From the NCBI GenBank assembly GCA_040752355.1, contig JBFMHE010000001.1, forward strand, positions 352,050 through 416,049: a DNA stretch of 64,000 bases. Reading direction: 5' to 3'. Positions 26,992 to 34,519 of this stretch are shown piece after piece. Both the position numbers and the translations under genes were made by a program. The stretch's first letter is position 1. Every line of letters starts with the position of its first letter. The notes beneath the pieces are model-generated. The model worked only from the letters and a program-made list of their open reading frames with translations. It was not told the DNA's origin and did no database searches. The DNA is from Nitrospirota bacterium. GTDB lineage: Bacteria; Nitrospirota; Thermodesulfovibrionia; Thermodesulfovibrionales; Dissulfurispiraceae.

Positions 26992-27532
26992 AACGCGTAA
27001 CGCGTTATCCGTGATGCGTTACGGGTTAAAGGCGCTTCTGTTTTTCTGCTGTGCTTTTCTCATTACGCATCACGCGTTACGCGTTACGTGTTTTGCTGAA
27101 GTAATCGACCGGGTCGCCGCTTCAGTGGACGATACGGCGATCACCTATTCAGAGCTCCGGGAGCAGTATACTGCGATGAGCGCGGCTGTGGGCCGGGCCG
27201 TATCGGAAGAGGAGGTGCTGAACGGGATGATCAACAGCCTCCTGCTCCTCAAGGAGGCGAAGAAGATGCGGCTCGAAGCCCCTTCGAAGGACGAGCAGAT
27301 TCGGGAGTATATCGATATCAAGATCAAGGCGCCCATCATTATCAGGGAGGAGGAGATCGAGGCGTTCTACCGGGAGCACAGGGCGGAATTCAGCGGGAAG
27401 GAGTATATAACGGTGCGGGACGATATCGAGCGGTATCTCTTCGAGCTCGAGACGAACCGGCAGCTGAAACAGCACCTCGAAGAGCTGCGGAAGCATGCCG
27501 ATATCGCCGTGCAGCTTACAGGTCGAGAATAA
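26954..27532 (+). CDS. SurA N-terminal-domain protein without a PPIase domain
   Basis: A 192-residue exported chaperone-like protein. After a signal region that contains a repeat-encoded stretch (residues about 12-46), the mature part opens with VIDRVAASVDDTAITYSEL, the hallmark of SurA/PpiD N-terminal domains, and continues as helices (SEEEVLNGMINSLLLLKEAKKMRLE...REEEIEAFYREHRAEF). A parvulin domain, normally next, is missing and the final helices correspond to the C-terminal part of SurA_N. The ATG at 26954 has GGGAGAG upstream and overlaps the Omp85 gene by 38 bases; an ATG at 26981 is an alternative. Location after the Omp85 gene fits an outer-membrane-protein chaperone role. The 3' end overlaps the convergent acetyltransferase gene by 17 bases. 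Confidence 0.82.
   Translation: MVKYISASAMRFKTRNALSVMRYGLKALLFFCCAFLITHHALRVTCFAEVIDRVAASVDDTAITYSELREQYTAMSAAVGRAVSEEEVLNGMINSLLLLKEAKKMRLEAPSKDEQIREYIDIKIKAPIIIREEEIEAFYREHRAEFSGKEYITVRDDIERYLFELETNRQLKQHLEELRKHADIAVQLTGRE
26990..27094. repeat. Palindromic array overlapping the start of the SurA-like gene, about 105 bp
   Basis: The left arm 26990-27023 (units of CGTAACGCGT and GTGATGCGTTACG) and right arm 27061-27094 (CATTACGCATCACGCGTTAC and following bases) are near-perfect inverted copies over about 34 bases, separated by 37 bases. The left arm begins at the final bases of the Omp85 gene and the array encodes part of the signal-peptide region of the next gene, whose hydrophobic core lies in the unpaired centre. 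Confidence 0.8.
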
Positions 27533-27968
27533 CCGCGTGCTCGTTGCATTCGGGGAACTTCGGGCATTTCATGCAGTCTCCCCATATCTTTTGCGGAAGC
27601 TTCGCCTTCTCGATCTCCCTGAAGCCCGCCTTCGTGAAGAATTCCGGCTGGTAGGTGAGGGCGAAGACCCTCTGTATGCCGAGCCCTTTCGCCTCTTTCA
27701 GGCAGTGCTTCAGAAGCTTCGTGCCGATGCCCCGCCGCTGATACCTGTCCTGCACCGCCAGTGATCGTATCTCGGCGAGATCTTCCCATACGATGCGGAG
27801 AGCGCATACGCCCCGTATCTCTCCCTCATCCTCGCAGAGGACGAAATCCCGTATCCCTTCGTAGAGCTCGTTCAGCGCCCGGGGAAGCATCTCTTCCTTT
27901 CGCGCGAACTCGTTGACCATCTTATGGATAAGCTTTATATCAGTTACATGCGCCTTTCTTATGTTCAA
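27516..27968 (-). CDS. Short ArgA-type N-acetyltransferase (GNAT), probable N-acetylglutamate synthase
   Basis: A 150-residue GNAT protein. The acetyl-CoA loop is QRRGIGTKLLKHCL, preceded by AEIRSLAVQ. The C-terminal QKIWGDCMKCPKFPECNE, with its cysteine pairs, is typical of the stand-alone ArgA-type acetyltransferases that make N-acetylglutamate for arginine synthesis in organisms without the two-domain ArgA. The substrate assignment rests on that similarity. The gene overlaps korC by 29 bases upstream and the convergent SurA-like gene by 17 bases, so it is co-transcribed with the oxidoreductase genes. No other arginine gene is present. Confidence 0.8.
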   Translation of the reverse strand: MNIRKAHVTDIKLIHKMVNEFARKEEMLPRALNELYEGIRDFVLCEDEGEIRGVCALRIVWEDLAEIRSLAVQDRYQRRGIGTKLLKHCLKEAKGLGIQRVFALTYQPEFFTKAGFREIEKAKLPQKIWGDCMKCPKFPECNEHAVILDL

Positions 27969-28497
27969 CGATCCGGTATCCTTTCGTTATGAGTTCCTTG
28001 TTGAGCGGGAGCGACTCCCTCTTCGCACGGGGTGTCGTCTCCTCGAGAGCGGCGCAGATAGCGGCGAGAGGCGCCGCTCCCGTTGCCGCGCTGAACGCGC
28101 CCATCATCACCATATTGGCCGATTTTGTACTGTTCAGTGACGCCGCCAGCTCGCTGGCCGGCACCGGCACCATCTCGATATCGCCGCGGGGAGGCTCCGC
28201 TGCAACCAGGGAGAGGTCATACAGCACGATCCCGCCGGGGAGTATCCTGGAGGAAAAGCGGTGAAAGGATGCCTGGTTCATCGCGATGAGGATATCGGGG
28301 TTCCTCACTACCGGCGAGCCGATCATGGCGTCGGAGATAACGACCGTGCAATTTGCGGTGCCGCCTCTCATCTCGGCCCCGTATGACGGGAACCAGGTGA
28401 CCTCTCTGCCGTCCAGCAGGGCTGCGTGCGCCATGAGGCGTCCGAGAAAGAGAATGCCCTGCCCCCCTGATCCGGCTATGATGACCCTCCGCTCCAT
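27940..28497 (-). CDS. korC: 2-oxoacid:acceptor oxidoreductase, gamma subunit
   Basis: A 185-residue gamma-type subunit of a ferredoxin-dependent 2-oxoacid oxidoreductase. The start MERRVIIAGSGGQGILFLG matches the family N-terminus; SYGAEMRGGTANCTVVIS and MIGSPVVRNPDILIAMN are also typical. The longer open frame upstream is the antisense of korB and is ignored. It begins 2 bases after korB stops. Whether the complex uses 2-oxoglutarate, a branched-chain 2-oxoacid or another substrate cannot be fixed; 2-oxoglutarate-type (Kor) is my best guess from the form of the beta subunit. Confidence 0.9.
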   Translation of the reverse strand: MERRVIIAGSGGQGILFLGRLMAHAALLDGREVTWFPSYGAEMRGGTANCTVVISDAMIGSPVVRNPDILIAMNQASFHRFSSRILPGGIVLYDLSLVAAEPPRGDIEMVPVPASELAASLNSTKSANMVMMGAFSAATGAAPLAAICAALEETTPRAKRESLPLNKELITKGYRIVEHKKGACN

Positions 28498-28499
28498 GC

Positions 28500-29285
28500 T
28501 TATTCGGAGTCCCGGGCGGAGGCCAGGACGGATGGCGGGGAGCAAACGCCGCAGGTGTCCTTGATTATCCCCGTTCGAAAGGCGGTCATCATATTTTCCC
28601 TGAGCCAGACGAGGGACTGCTGCGGCGACATCCCCCAGTCGGTGGGGCAGGGCGACAATATCTCGACCATGCTGAATCCCCTGCCCTCCATTTGGCATCT
28701 GAACGACCGCTCGATCATCCTCCTCGTCGTCAGGATATTCGCGGAGCTGTCGACAGAGCTCCTGGCGATGAACGACGCGCCGTCGATGGTCGCCAGCAGC
28801 TCGGAGACCTGCAGCGGATGCCCCATGGTCTTCGGATCTCTCCCTTTAGGGGTCGTGGTCGTCTTCTGGCCGGCAAGAGTGGTCGGGGCCATCTGCCCGC
28901 CGGTCATGCCGTAGGTCGCGTTGTTCACAAAGAATACCGAGATATGCTCGCCCCTGTTCGCCGCATGGACGATCTCCGCAGTGCCGATAGCCGCGAGGTC
29001 GCCGTCTCCCTGGTAAGAAAAGATCACCCGGTCCGGCGCGACGCGCTTCATCCCCGTAGCAGCAGCCGGAGGCCTGCCGTGGGCGACTTCGAGCATATCG
29101 AAATTGAAATACTCGTTGGCAAACACCGCGCACCCCACCGGTGCGATGCCGATCGTCCGCTCGCGGATGCCGAGATCGTCGATGACCTCGGCGATCAAGC
29201 GGTGTATGATGCTGTGGCCGCACCCGGGGCAATACCGGAAAGGAGCGGCAGTAAGGCTCTTCGGGCGCTCGAATACTTTTCTCAT
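28500..29285 (-). CDS. korB: 2-oxoacid:acceptor oxidoreductase, beta (TPP-binding) subunit
   Basis: A 261-residue thiamine-diphosphate-binding subunit. RYCPGCGHSIIHRL is the usual N-terminus, the TPP and Mg site is GDGDLAAIGTAEIVHAANRG followed by VFFVNNATYGMTGGQMAPTT, and CPTDWGMSP is near the end. With the gamma subunit it would decarboxylate a 2-oxoacid and reduce ferredoxin, or run in reverse for CO2 fixation. The alpha subunit and the ferredoxin (delta) subunit, normally just upstream, are absent: the next gene upstream is treZ in the opposite direction. A near-perfect extended -10 box ends 8 bases before the ATG and there is no ribosome site, so the message may be leaderless. Confidence 0.93.
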   Translation of the reverse strand: MRKVFERPKSLTAAPFRYCPGCGHSIIHRLIAEVIDDLGIRERTIGIAPVGCAVFANEYFNFDMLEVAHGRPPAAATGMKRVAPDRVIFSYQGDGDLAAIGTAEIVHAANRGEHISVFFVNNATYGMTGGQMAPTTLAGQKTTTTPKGRDPKTMGHPLQVSELLATIDGASFIARSSVDSSANILTTRRMIERSFRCQMEGRGFSMVEILSPCPTDWGMSPQQSLVWLRENMMTAFRTGIIKDTCGVCSPPSVLASARDSE

Positions 29286-29292
29286 GGGACTG

Positions 29293-29301
29293 ATTATACC
29301 A
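29293..29301 (-). promoter_or_regulatory. Extended -10 promoter of korB, probable leaderless start
   Basis: The minus strand reads TGGTATAAT at 29301-29293, a perfect extended -10 (TGN-TATAAT). Transcription would start about 7 bases downstream, at or next to the korB ATG (29285). No convincing -35 box is present, as is common with an extended -10. No Shine-Dalgarno-like bases lie between it and the ATG. Confidence 0.55.
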
Positions 29302-29452
29302 TATCATACCGGCACTTCAGGGTGCTTCGGAGCGCTCGTTGCCATGACGTACATTCTATTCTATAATGAAAGTAAGTCCTGCATACCCTCATATCTTGTC
29401 CGCACCGCGAACCGCAGCAATAACCGCTCTGCATCGTCGAGGAGGATACCGC

Positions 29453-31288
29453 ATGGAGCTTGGCGCACACTACCGGGGAGACGGCCGTTGCGACTTCATC
29501 GTCTGGGCGCCTCTCCTGAAGAAGGTCGAAGTGAAGCTCCTCGCTCCGGAAGAGCGTCTCATCCCCATGACGAATAATGGAGACGGGTACTGGCGGGTAT
29601 CGGCAGAAGAGGTGTATCCCGGAGCGCGGTATCTCTATCGCATCGATAGAGAGCTGGAGCGGCCCGATCCCGTCTCCTCTTTCCAGCCCATGGGCGTGCA
29701 CGGTCCCTCGCAGGTAGTCGATCATCGATCATTTCAATGGGAAGACAGCGACTGGAAAATGCCGGACCTCTGCCGGATGATCGTTTACGAAATCCATGTC
29801 GGGACTTTTACGCCCGAAGGCACCTTCGACGCGGCGGTCGCCCGGCTCGATGAGATAAAGGACCTGGGGGCCACGGCGCTGCTCATCATGCCGGTAGCCC
29901 AGTGCCCCGGGGCGCGCAACTGGGGATACGACGGGGCCTATCCCTTTGCCGTCCAGAACACGTATGGCGGGCCGGATGGGCTCAAGAGGCTGGTCAACGA
30001 GTGCCATAAAAGAGGAATGGCGGTAAAGCTCGATGTCGTCTACAACCACTTCGGGCCTGAAGGAGCGTATCTCCGCGATTTCGGCCCTTATCTTACCGAT
30101 AACTACAAGAGCCCGTGGGGCGAGGCGATCAATGTGGACGGCCCCTACAGCGACGGCGTCCGCAATTTCTTCATAGAGAACGCCCTCCATTGGTACAATA
30201 ATTTTCATATCGATATCCTCCGCCTCGATGCCGCGGACCGCATTTTTGATATCAACGCTTACCCTTTTCTCCAGGAACTTGCTGATACCGTTAAGAACTG
30301 CTCGAGGCGGAACGGCAGGGAGTGCTTTCTCATCGCCGAGGCGGACCAGAACGACCCGAAGCTGACGAGGCCGAAAGAGCAGGGCGGGTTCGGCCTCGAC
30401 GGCCAGTGGCTCGACGACTTCCATCACTGCATCCATACCCTGCTTACCGGTGAGCGGGAAGGGTACTATGCCGACTACGGCAGCGTGGAGCAGCTCGCCA
30501 AGTCGCTGCAGGAGGGGTTTGTCTACACCGGCGAATACTCCAAATACCGGAAGTGCCGGCGGGGCCGTCCATCAACGGATATCCCGGCCTTCCGTTTTGT
30601 GGCCTTCTCGCAGAATCATGACCAGATCGGCAACCGGCAGGCAGGAGAACGCCTGGAGGAGCTCATCCATTTCGAAGCTCTCAAGATCGCTGCGGCGACA
30701 GTGCTCCTGTCACCCTTCATTCCGCTCCTTTTCATGGGACAGGAGTACGCCGAGGAGAGTCCCTTCCGGTACTTTGTCAATCATTCCGATCCTGCGCTGA
30801 TAGAAGCGGTGAGAGCGGGGAGAAAGTCGGAGTTCACCTCCTTCTTATGGGAGGGCGAGCCGCCGGACCCCGAGAGTGAAGAGACCTTTCTCCGCTCCAA
30901 GTTGAAGTGGGAGCGGAGAGAGCTGCCACAACACCGCGAGATGCTCGCTTTCTACAAGGCGCTCATCCATCTCAGAAAGACCATCCCGGCATTGTCGAAC
31001 TGCGACAAGGATCGGCTGGTGACCAGGGTGTTAGACGACAAGTGTATTCTCTTGATGCGCCGATGGCACGATAAAGAACGGAGCCATGCGTTCTGCATCT
31101 TCAACTACAATACTGTCGATACTCGTTTCTATACAGGCGATTTCCTGCCGGAGGGACGGTGGAAAAAGCTCATCGACTCAGCCGAATCACAGTGGAACGG
31201 TCCCGGAACCAGGCTCCCCGACGAGATCAATGCTGCTGAAGCACTCCTTGTAAAAGAGCATGCAATGGCACTGTATACTAAGGATTAA
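29453..31288 (+). CDS. treZ: Malto-oligosyltrehalose trehalohydrolase
   Basis: A 611-residue GH13 enzyme that releases trehalose from maltooligosyl-trehalose. The N-terminal CBM48/E-set domain (about 1-95) has DFIVWAPLLKKVEVKL; the barrel has VYEIHVGTFTPEG, MPVAQCPGARNWGYDG, KLDVVYNHFGPEG. The catalytic residues fit the family: D259 (ILRLDAADRI), E296 (LIAEADQND) and D390 (FSQNHDQIGNR). The FSQNHDQIGNR and LFMGQEYAE motifs favour TreZ over branching enzyme. ATG 29453 has GGAGG upstream; the frame opens earlier at 29366 without a ribosome site or homology. treY, the usual partner, is not adjacent. Element B follows 12 bases after the stop. Confidence 0.92.
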   Translation: MELGAHYRGDGRCDFIVWAPLLKKVEVKLLAPEERLIPMTNNGDGYWRVSAEEVYPGARYLYRIDRELERPDPVSSFQPMGVHGPSQVVDHRSFQWEDSDWKMPDLCRMIVYEIHVGTFTPEGTFDAAVARLDEIKDLGATALLIMPVAQCPGARNWGYDGAYPFAVQNTYGGPDGLKRLVNECHKRGMAVKLDVVYNHFGPEGAYLRDFGPYLTDNYKSPWGEAINVDGPYSDGVRNFFIENALHWYNNFHIDILRLDAADRIFDINAYPFLQELADTVKNCSRRNGRECFLIAEADQNDPKLTRPKEQGGFGLDGQWLDDFHHCIHTLLTGEREGYYADYGSVEQLAKSLQEGFVYTGEYSKYRKCRRGRPSTDIPAFRFVAFSQNHDQIGNRQAGERLEELIHFEALKIAAATVLLSPFIPLLFMGQEYAEESPFRYFVNHSDPALIEAVRAGRKSEFTSFLWEGEPPDPESEETFLRSKLKWERRELPQHREMLAFYKALIHLRKTIPALSNCDKDRLVTRVLDDKCILLMRRWHDKERSHAFCIFNYNTVDTRFYTGDFLPEGRWKKLIDSAESQWNGPGTRLPDEINAAEALLVKEHAMALYTKD

Positions 31289-31299
31289 TCCTGATTGAG

Positions 31300-31479
31300 G
31301 AGCGGACGGGGGCTATGCGGTTTTGAGCGGAATTATTCTTCGTTGGTCCCACTGCAAGCGGTGTTGTACTCGATCTGCGCAGATGCACCCGCAACGGTGG
31401 TTCGCCCCAAAGGCTTCGCCTTTATGGGCTGCACCAGAGCCAGGAATTCCCCTCAAAACCGCATAGCCCCCGTCCGCTC
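31300..31479. repeat. Inverted-repeat element B, about 180 bp
   Basis: Arms 31300-31334 and 31445-31479 are inverted copies matching at 34 of 35 positions. The 110-bp interior contains a small hairpin (AAAGGC-TTC-GCCTTT near 31411). It fills the gap between the convergent treZ and ppx genes, starting 12 bases after one stop and ending 5 before the other. It shares with element A the core AAGCGG-N4-GTAC followed by TCGAT-like bases and CCCGC, as well as TTTKGAGCGG near the inner end of the left arm, in the same order and similar spacing. Confidence 0.85.
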
Positions 31480-31483
31480 ACCA

Positions 31484-32446
31484 CTAGGAATTCTCGACCA
31501 GTTCCATGAGCGCTCCCTCGAGGAGGCCGTGGTCGCTGACAACGAGGGAGTCTATCCTGAGCGCATCCATAAAGGCGAGCAGGATAAGGAGCCCGGGAAT
31601 GATGATCTCGGCGCGTTCGGGCTCGAGCCCGGGAGTGCCGGCCCTTTCCTTAGCAGGGAGCAGGACGAGTCTTCGGAGTATGGCTTCGACCGAAGGACGG
31701 AAAAGGGTATGCAGATGGACCCTCTCGCCGTCGTACACCCCGAGCGCCATATCGATAGCAGCGACTGTCGTCGCCGTCCCTCCCGTGGCGATGAGGCGCT
31801 TTGCCGCAGGATCGAGCGGTGACTTCTTCTGCCGAGAGTACTTTAAAAAGGAATCGATAACGAACTTATCTATATAGTTTTTGAGCCTTTCGACATCCTC
31901 AGCGATAGGGGGATCGCTCGTGATGAACTGCTCGTGGAGCTTTAATGCCCCTATCGGTATACTCTCCCTTGCAGAGCCCTCGCCGTAGAGAATCCATTCG
32001 GTGCTGCCGCCGCCGATATCCAGGACGACGGCAGGGCCGGCTGTAGATGCATAGTCATTCACAATCCCTTTCAGGGTCAGCTCGGCTTCCCGTTCGCCGC
32101 TGATAATCTCGATCGAGATGCCGGTGCGTTCGCGCACCTCGTTCACGAAAGCACCGCTGTCGCGGGCCTCTCTCAGTGCGCTTGTTCCGAGCGCCGAGAT
32201 GCGACGCACGCCCTTCTTTTTACAGATAGCTTTAAATTCAAGGAGGGTTGCTATTGAATGTAAAGCGCCCTCTCTGTCGAGAAGCCCTGTTGCCATGAGC
32301 TGTCTGCCGAGGCGGGTCACCGCTCTTTCAGCAGCGATTCTTTGGAGTCTTCCCCTGCTGAAACAGCCTATGAGGAGCCGCAGCGTATTGGTCCCCACAT
32401 CGATGACAGCAAGCGGTGCGGAACAGCTGTCAGATCCCCGATGCAT
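31484..32446 (-). CDS. Ppx/GppA-family phosphatase
   Basis: A 320-residue protein of the exopolyphosphatase / guanosine pentaphosphate phosphatase family. The actin-like ATPase fold is visible from DVGTNTLRLLIG (phosphate-1 loop), EIISGEREAELTLKG, DIGGGSTEW (phosphate-2) and LIATGGTATT. At about 320 residues it is the short, two-domain form (similar in size to GppA-like proteins) without the C-terminal HD-like domain of E. coli Ppx. Its start overlaps the proS stop by 17 bases, so it is translated with prolyl-tRNA synthetase. It should act on polyphosphate or pppGpp; which one cannot be said. Confidence 0.88.
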   Translation of the reverse strand: MHRGSDSCSAPLAVIDVGTNTLRLLIGCFSRGRLQRIAAERAVTRLGRQLMATGLLDREGALHSIATLLEFKAICKKKGVRRISALGTSALREARDSGAFVNEVRERTGISIEIISGEREAELTLKGIVNDYASTAGPAVVLDIGGGSTEWILYGEGSARESIPIGALKLHEQFITSDPPIAEDVERLKNYIDKFVIDSFLKYSRQKKSPLDPAAKRLIATGGTATTVAAIDMALGVYDGERVHLHTLFRPSVEAILRRLVLLPAKERAGTPGLEPERAEIIIPGLLILLAFMDALRIDSLVVSDHGLLEGALMELVENS

Positions 32447-34133
32447 TGAGCAGGGTGAGAACTTCCTGTTTCAGAGATGACACCGGGACCTTTCTCGTCT
32501 CTCTCGTACGCCGGATCTTGATCTCCACGCTGTTTTCTTTCAAGCCCTTTTCGCCGATGACCACGTGGAAGGGGATGCCGATAAGGTCGGCATCCTTGAA
32601 TTTTACGCCGGGACGCTCATCCCTGTCATCGACAAGCACTGCGAGGCCCTCGGCTTTCAACTCGTTATACAATATCTCGGCGACTTCAACAGTCCGCGCA
32701 TCGGTTACGCCGAGGGGAATGAGCTCAATATCGAAAGGCGCTATCGACCGGGGCCAGACGATGCCGTCCTTGTCATGGTTCTGCTCAAGGGCAGCAGCAG
32801 CGATCCTGGCAGGTCCTATGCCGTAACTCCCCATGATTATGGGCTTCTTCTGCCCGTCCTTGTCCAGGAAGAAGGCCTCGAGCGGCACGGAATACTTCGT
32901 TCCCAGCTTGAAGATATTCCCGATCTCGATCACCCTTTCGAGGCGGAGCGGCGCCTTTTTTTCAGGACACCGGGGACAGAAATCTCCTTCCTTCGCCACG
33001 TGGAGATCGTGCCATTCGGCATTGAAGTGGACTCCCGGCCTTATTCCCTTGGCATGATAATCGCCCTTGTTGGCGCCCGAGATATACGTCCCCTGCTGCA
33101 ACGCGGGGTCTGCGATGATACGTACATTCTCATGCCCCATCGGGCCGATAAACCCTGCCTCGACCCCCAGAATGGCGACCACTTCATCTCTGGTCGCCTG
33201 CCTGAAGGGGCCGATGAGCTTCGTGAGCTTCTTTTCGTGCAACTCCTGATCACCGCGCAGTAAAACCAGAACCGGCCCAGCCGACGCCATCATCAGGAGA
33301 CTTTTTATGAAGCAGGCGGGCTCGGCAGAGAGAAAGGAGGAGACCTCCTTGACCGTTCTTTTTTGCGGAGTATGGACCTCCTCGTACGGCCACTGCTTGT
33401 CTTCGACCGGCCGCGAGACCGAGCGCGCCACTTCAACATTGGCCGTATAACCGCATTGATCGCAAAGGACGATATCATCCTCTCCCGCAGGGCTCGGCGC
33501 CATGAACTCATGGGCAGCAGCGCCGCCCATCATCCCCGTATCCGACTCTGCCTGGTAGAAGGTGAGGCCGCACCTGCCGAAAATGCGATGATAGGCATCG
33601 GCATGGAGCCGGTAATTGCGGTCGAGACCTTCCTCATCCGTATCGAAGCTGTAGCTGTCCTTCATGACGAACTCTCTCGTCCGCAGGATACCGCTCTTGG
33701 GGCGCGCCTCGTCCCGGAGCTTCGTCTGTATCTGGTACCATACCTGGGGAAGGTCTCTATAGGAGCGGATTTCGCGTGCCGCGAGCCAGGTCATGATCTC
33801 TTCGTGGGTCATACCGAGACACATGTCGCGGTCGGTCCTGTCCTTGAGGCGGAACATCTCCTCTTTGATATCGTACCAGCGGCCGGTCTTCTGCCATATC
33901 TCGGCAGGGTGGAGGATCGGCATCGAGATCTCCTGTCCGCCGATAGCGTTCATCTCCTCCCGCATGATCGCGTTGATCCTGTGCATAACGCGCAATCCGA
34001 GGGGGAGGAGTATATAAAGTCCGGCGGCGAGCTGACGGACGTAGCCGGCGCGCAGCATGAGCTTATGGCTCACTGCCTCTGCATCGGCAGGAACTTCTCT
34101 CATGGTGGGAATGAACATCCTCGAAAATCTCAT
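32430..34133 (-). CDS. proS: Prolyl-tRNA synthetase, bacterial type with editing domain
   Basis: A 567-residue class II aminoacyl-tRNA synthetase that charges tRNA-Pro. Motif 2 is near QTKLRDEARPKSGILRTREF and motif 3 is MGSYGIGPARIAAA. An INS editing domain (about residues 225-400) lies between motifs 2 and 3, so this is the long bacterial form that removes Ala-tRNA-Pro. The C-terminal anticodon domain begins about residue 470 (IELIPLGVTDARTVEVA). A good ribosome site, AAGGGAGG, precedes the ATG, and a sigma-70-like promoter lies at 34167-34196. The ppx-like gene overlaps its 3' end. Confidence 0.97.
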   Translation of the reverse strand: MRFSRMFIPTMREVPADAEAVSHKLMLRAGYVRQLAAGLYILLPLGLRVMHRINAIMREEMNAIGGQEISMPILHPAEIWQKTGRWYDIKEEMFRLKDRTDRDMCLGMTHEEIMTWLAAREIRSYRDLPQVWYQIQTKLRDEARPKSGILRTREFVMKDSYSFDTDEEGLDRNYRLHADAYHRIFGRCGLTFYQAESDTGMMGGAAAHEFMAPSPAGEDDIVLCDQCGYTANVEVARSVSRPVEDKQWPYEEVHTPQKRTVKEVSSFLSAEPACFIKSLLMMASAGPVLVLLRGDQELHEKKLTKLIGPFRQATRDEVVAILGVEAGFIGPMGHENVRIIADPALQQGTYISGANKGDYHAKGIRPGVHFNAEWHDLHVAKEGDFCPRCPEKKAPLRLERVIEIGNIFKLGTKYSVPLEAFFLDKDGQKKPIIMGSYGIGPARIAAAALEQNHDKDGIVWPRSIAPFDIELIPLGVTDARTVEVAEILYNELKAEGLAVLVDDRDERPGVKFKDADLIGIPFHVVIGEKGLKENSVEIKIRRTRETRKVPVSSLKQEVLTLLNASGI

Positions 34134-34519
34134 GCAGTGTCAGCCTCCCTTACTGAAGTGATATTGAATATATCATTATTTTTTCTCAAATGACAAACAG
34201 TAAAGAGAGGGTATCTCAAAAAGGGGCACCCGGATCGGGCCGGATAGAGCATGACGCGCTTGCGAGAATTGTTAACAGATCGTGGCGTTTCAGTGACGTT
34301 TTACCGGAATCCCGCGGCTGCGGGGAGAGTTGAGGGTCGAACCGGCTGATTTCACAGGAATACATATTTTAATAACTTTACATAATATATCTTATCAGAC
34401 ATTCTGGACAAACAGCGATTGTCAGGAAGTTGTTATCAAGGGAGTTAGTATCTGTTATCTCAGAGCGGAAATGCTGGGTTTCAGCGGAGATGTACAACTT
34501 GTAGGCATATTAAATTTTT
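34134..34519. other. Intergenic stretch between proS and mtaB
   Basis: These 386 bases carry the proS promoter at one end. The part from about 34360 to 34519 is markedly richer in A and T than its surroundings. I see no RNA gene, no clear terminator hairpin after the mtaB stop and no protein with family features; a 66-codon frame at 34330 has no ribosome site and no recognisable content. Confidence 0.6.
34167..34196 (-). promoter_or_regulatory. Sigma-70-type promoter of proS
   Basis: On the minus strand TTGTCA (34196-34191) and TATATT (34172-34167) are separated by 18 bases. Each box has five of six consensus bases. The predicted start near 34160 gives a leader of about 27 bases that contains AAGGGAGG before the proS ATG. 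Confidence 0.5.

Noticed and set aside
14148..27094. A CRISPR array as explanation for the short-repeat arrays
   Set aside because: The units are about 9-12 bases, have no unique spacers, and are arranged as inverted halves; no cas genes are present.
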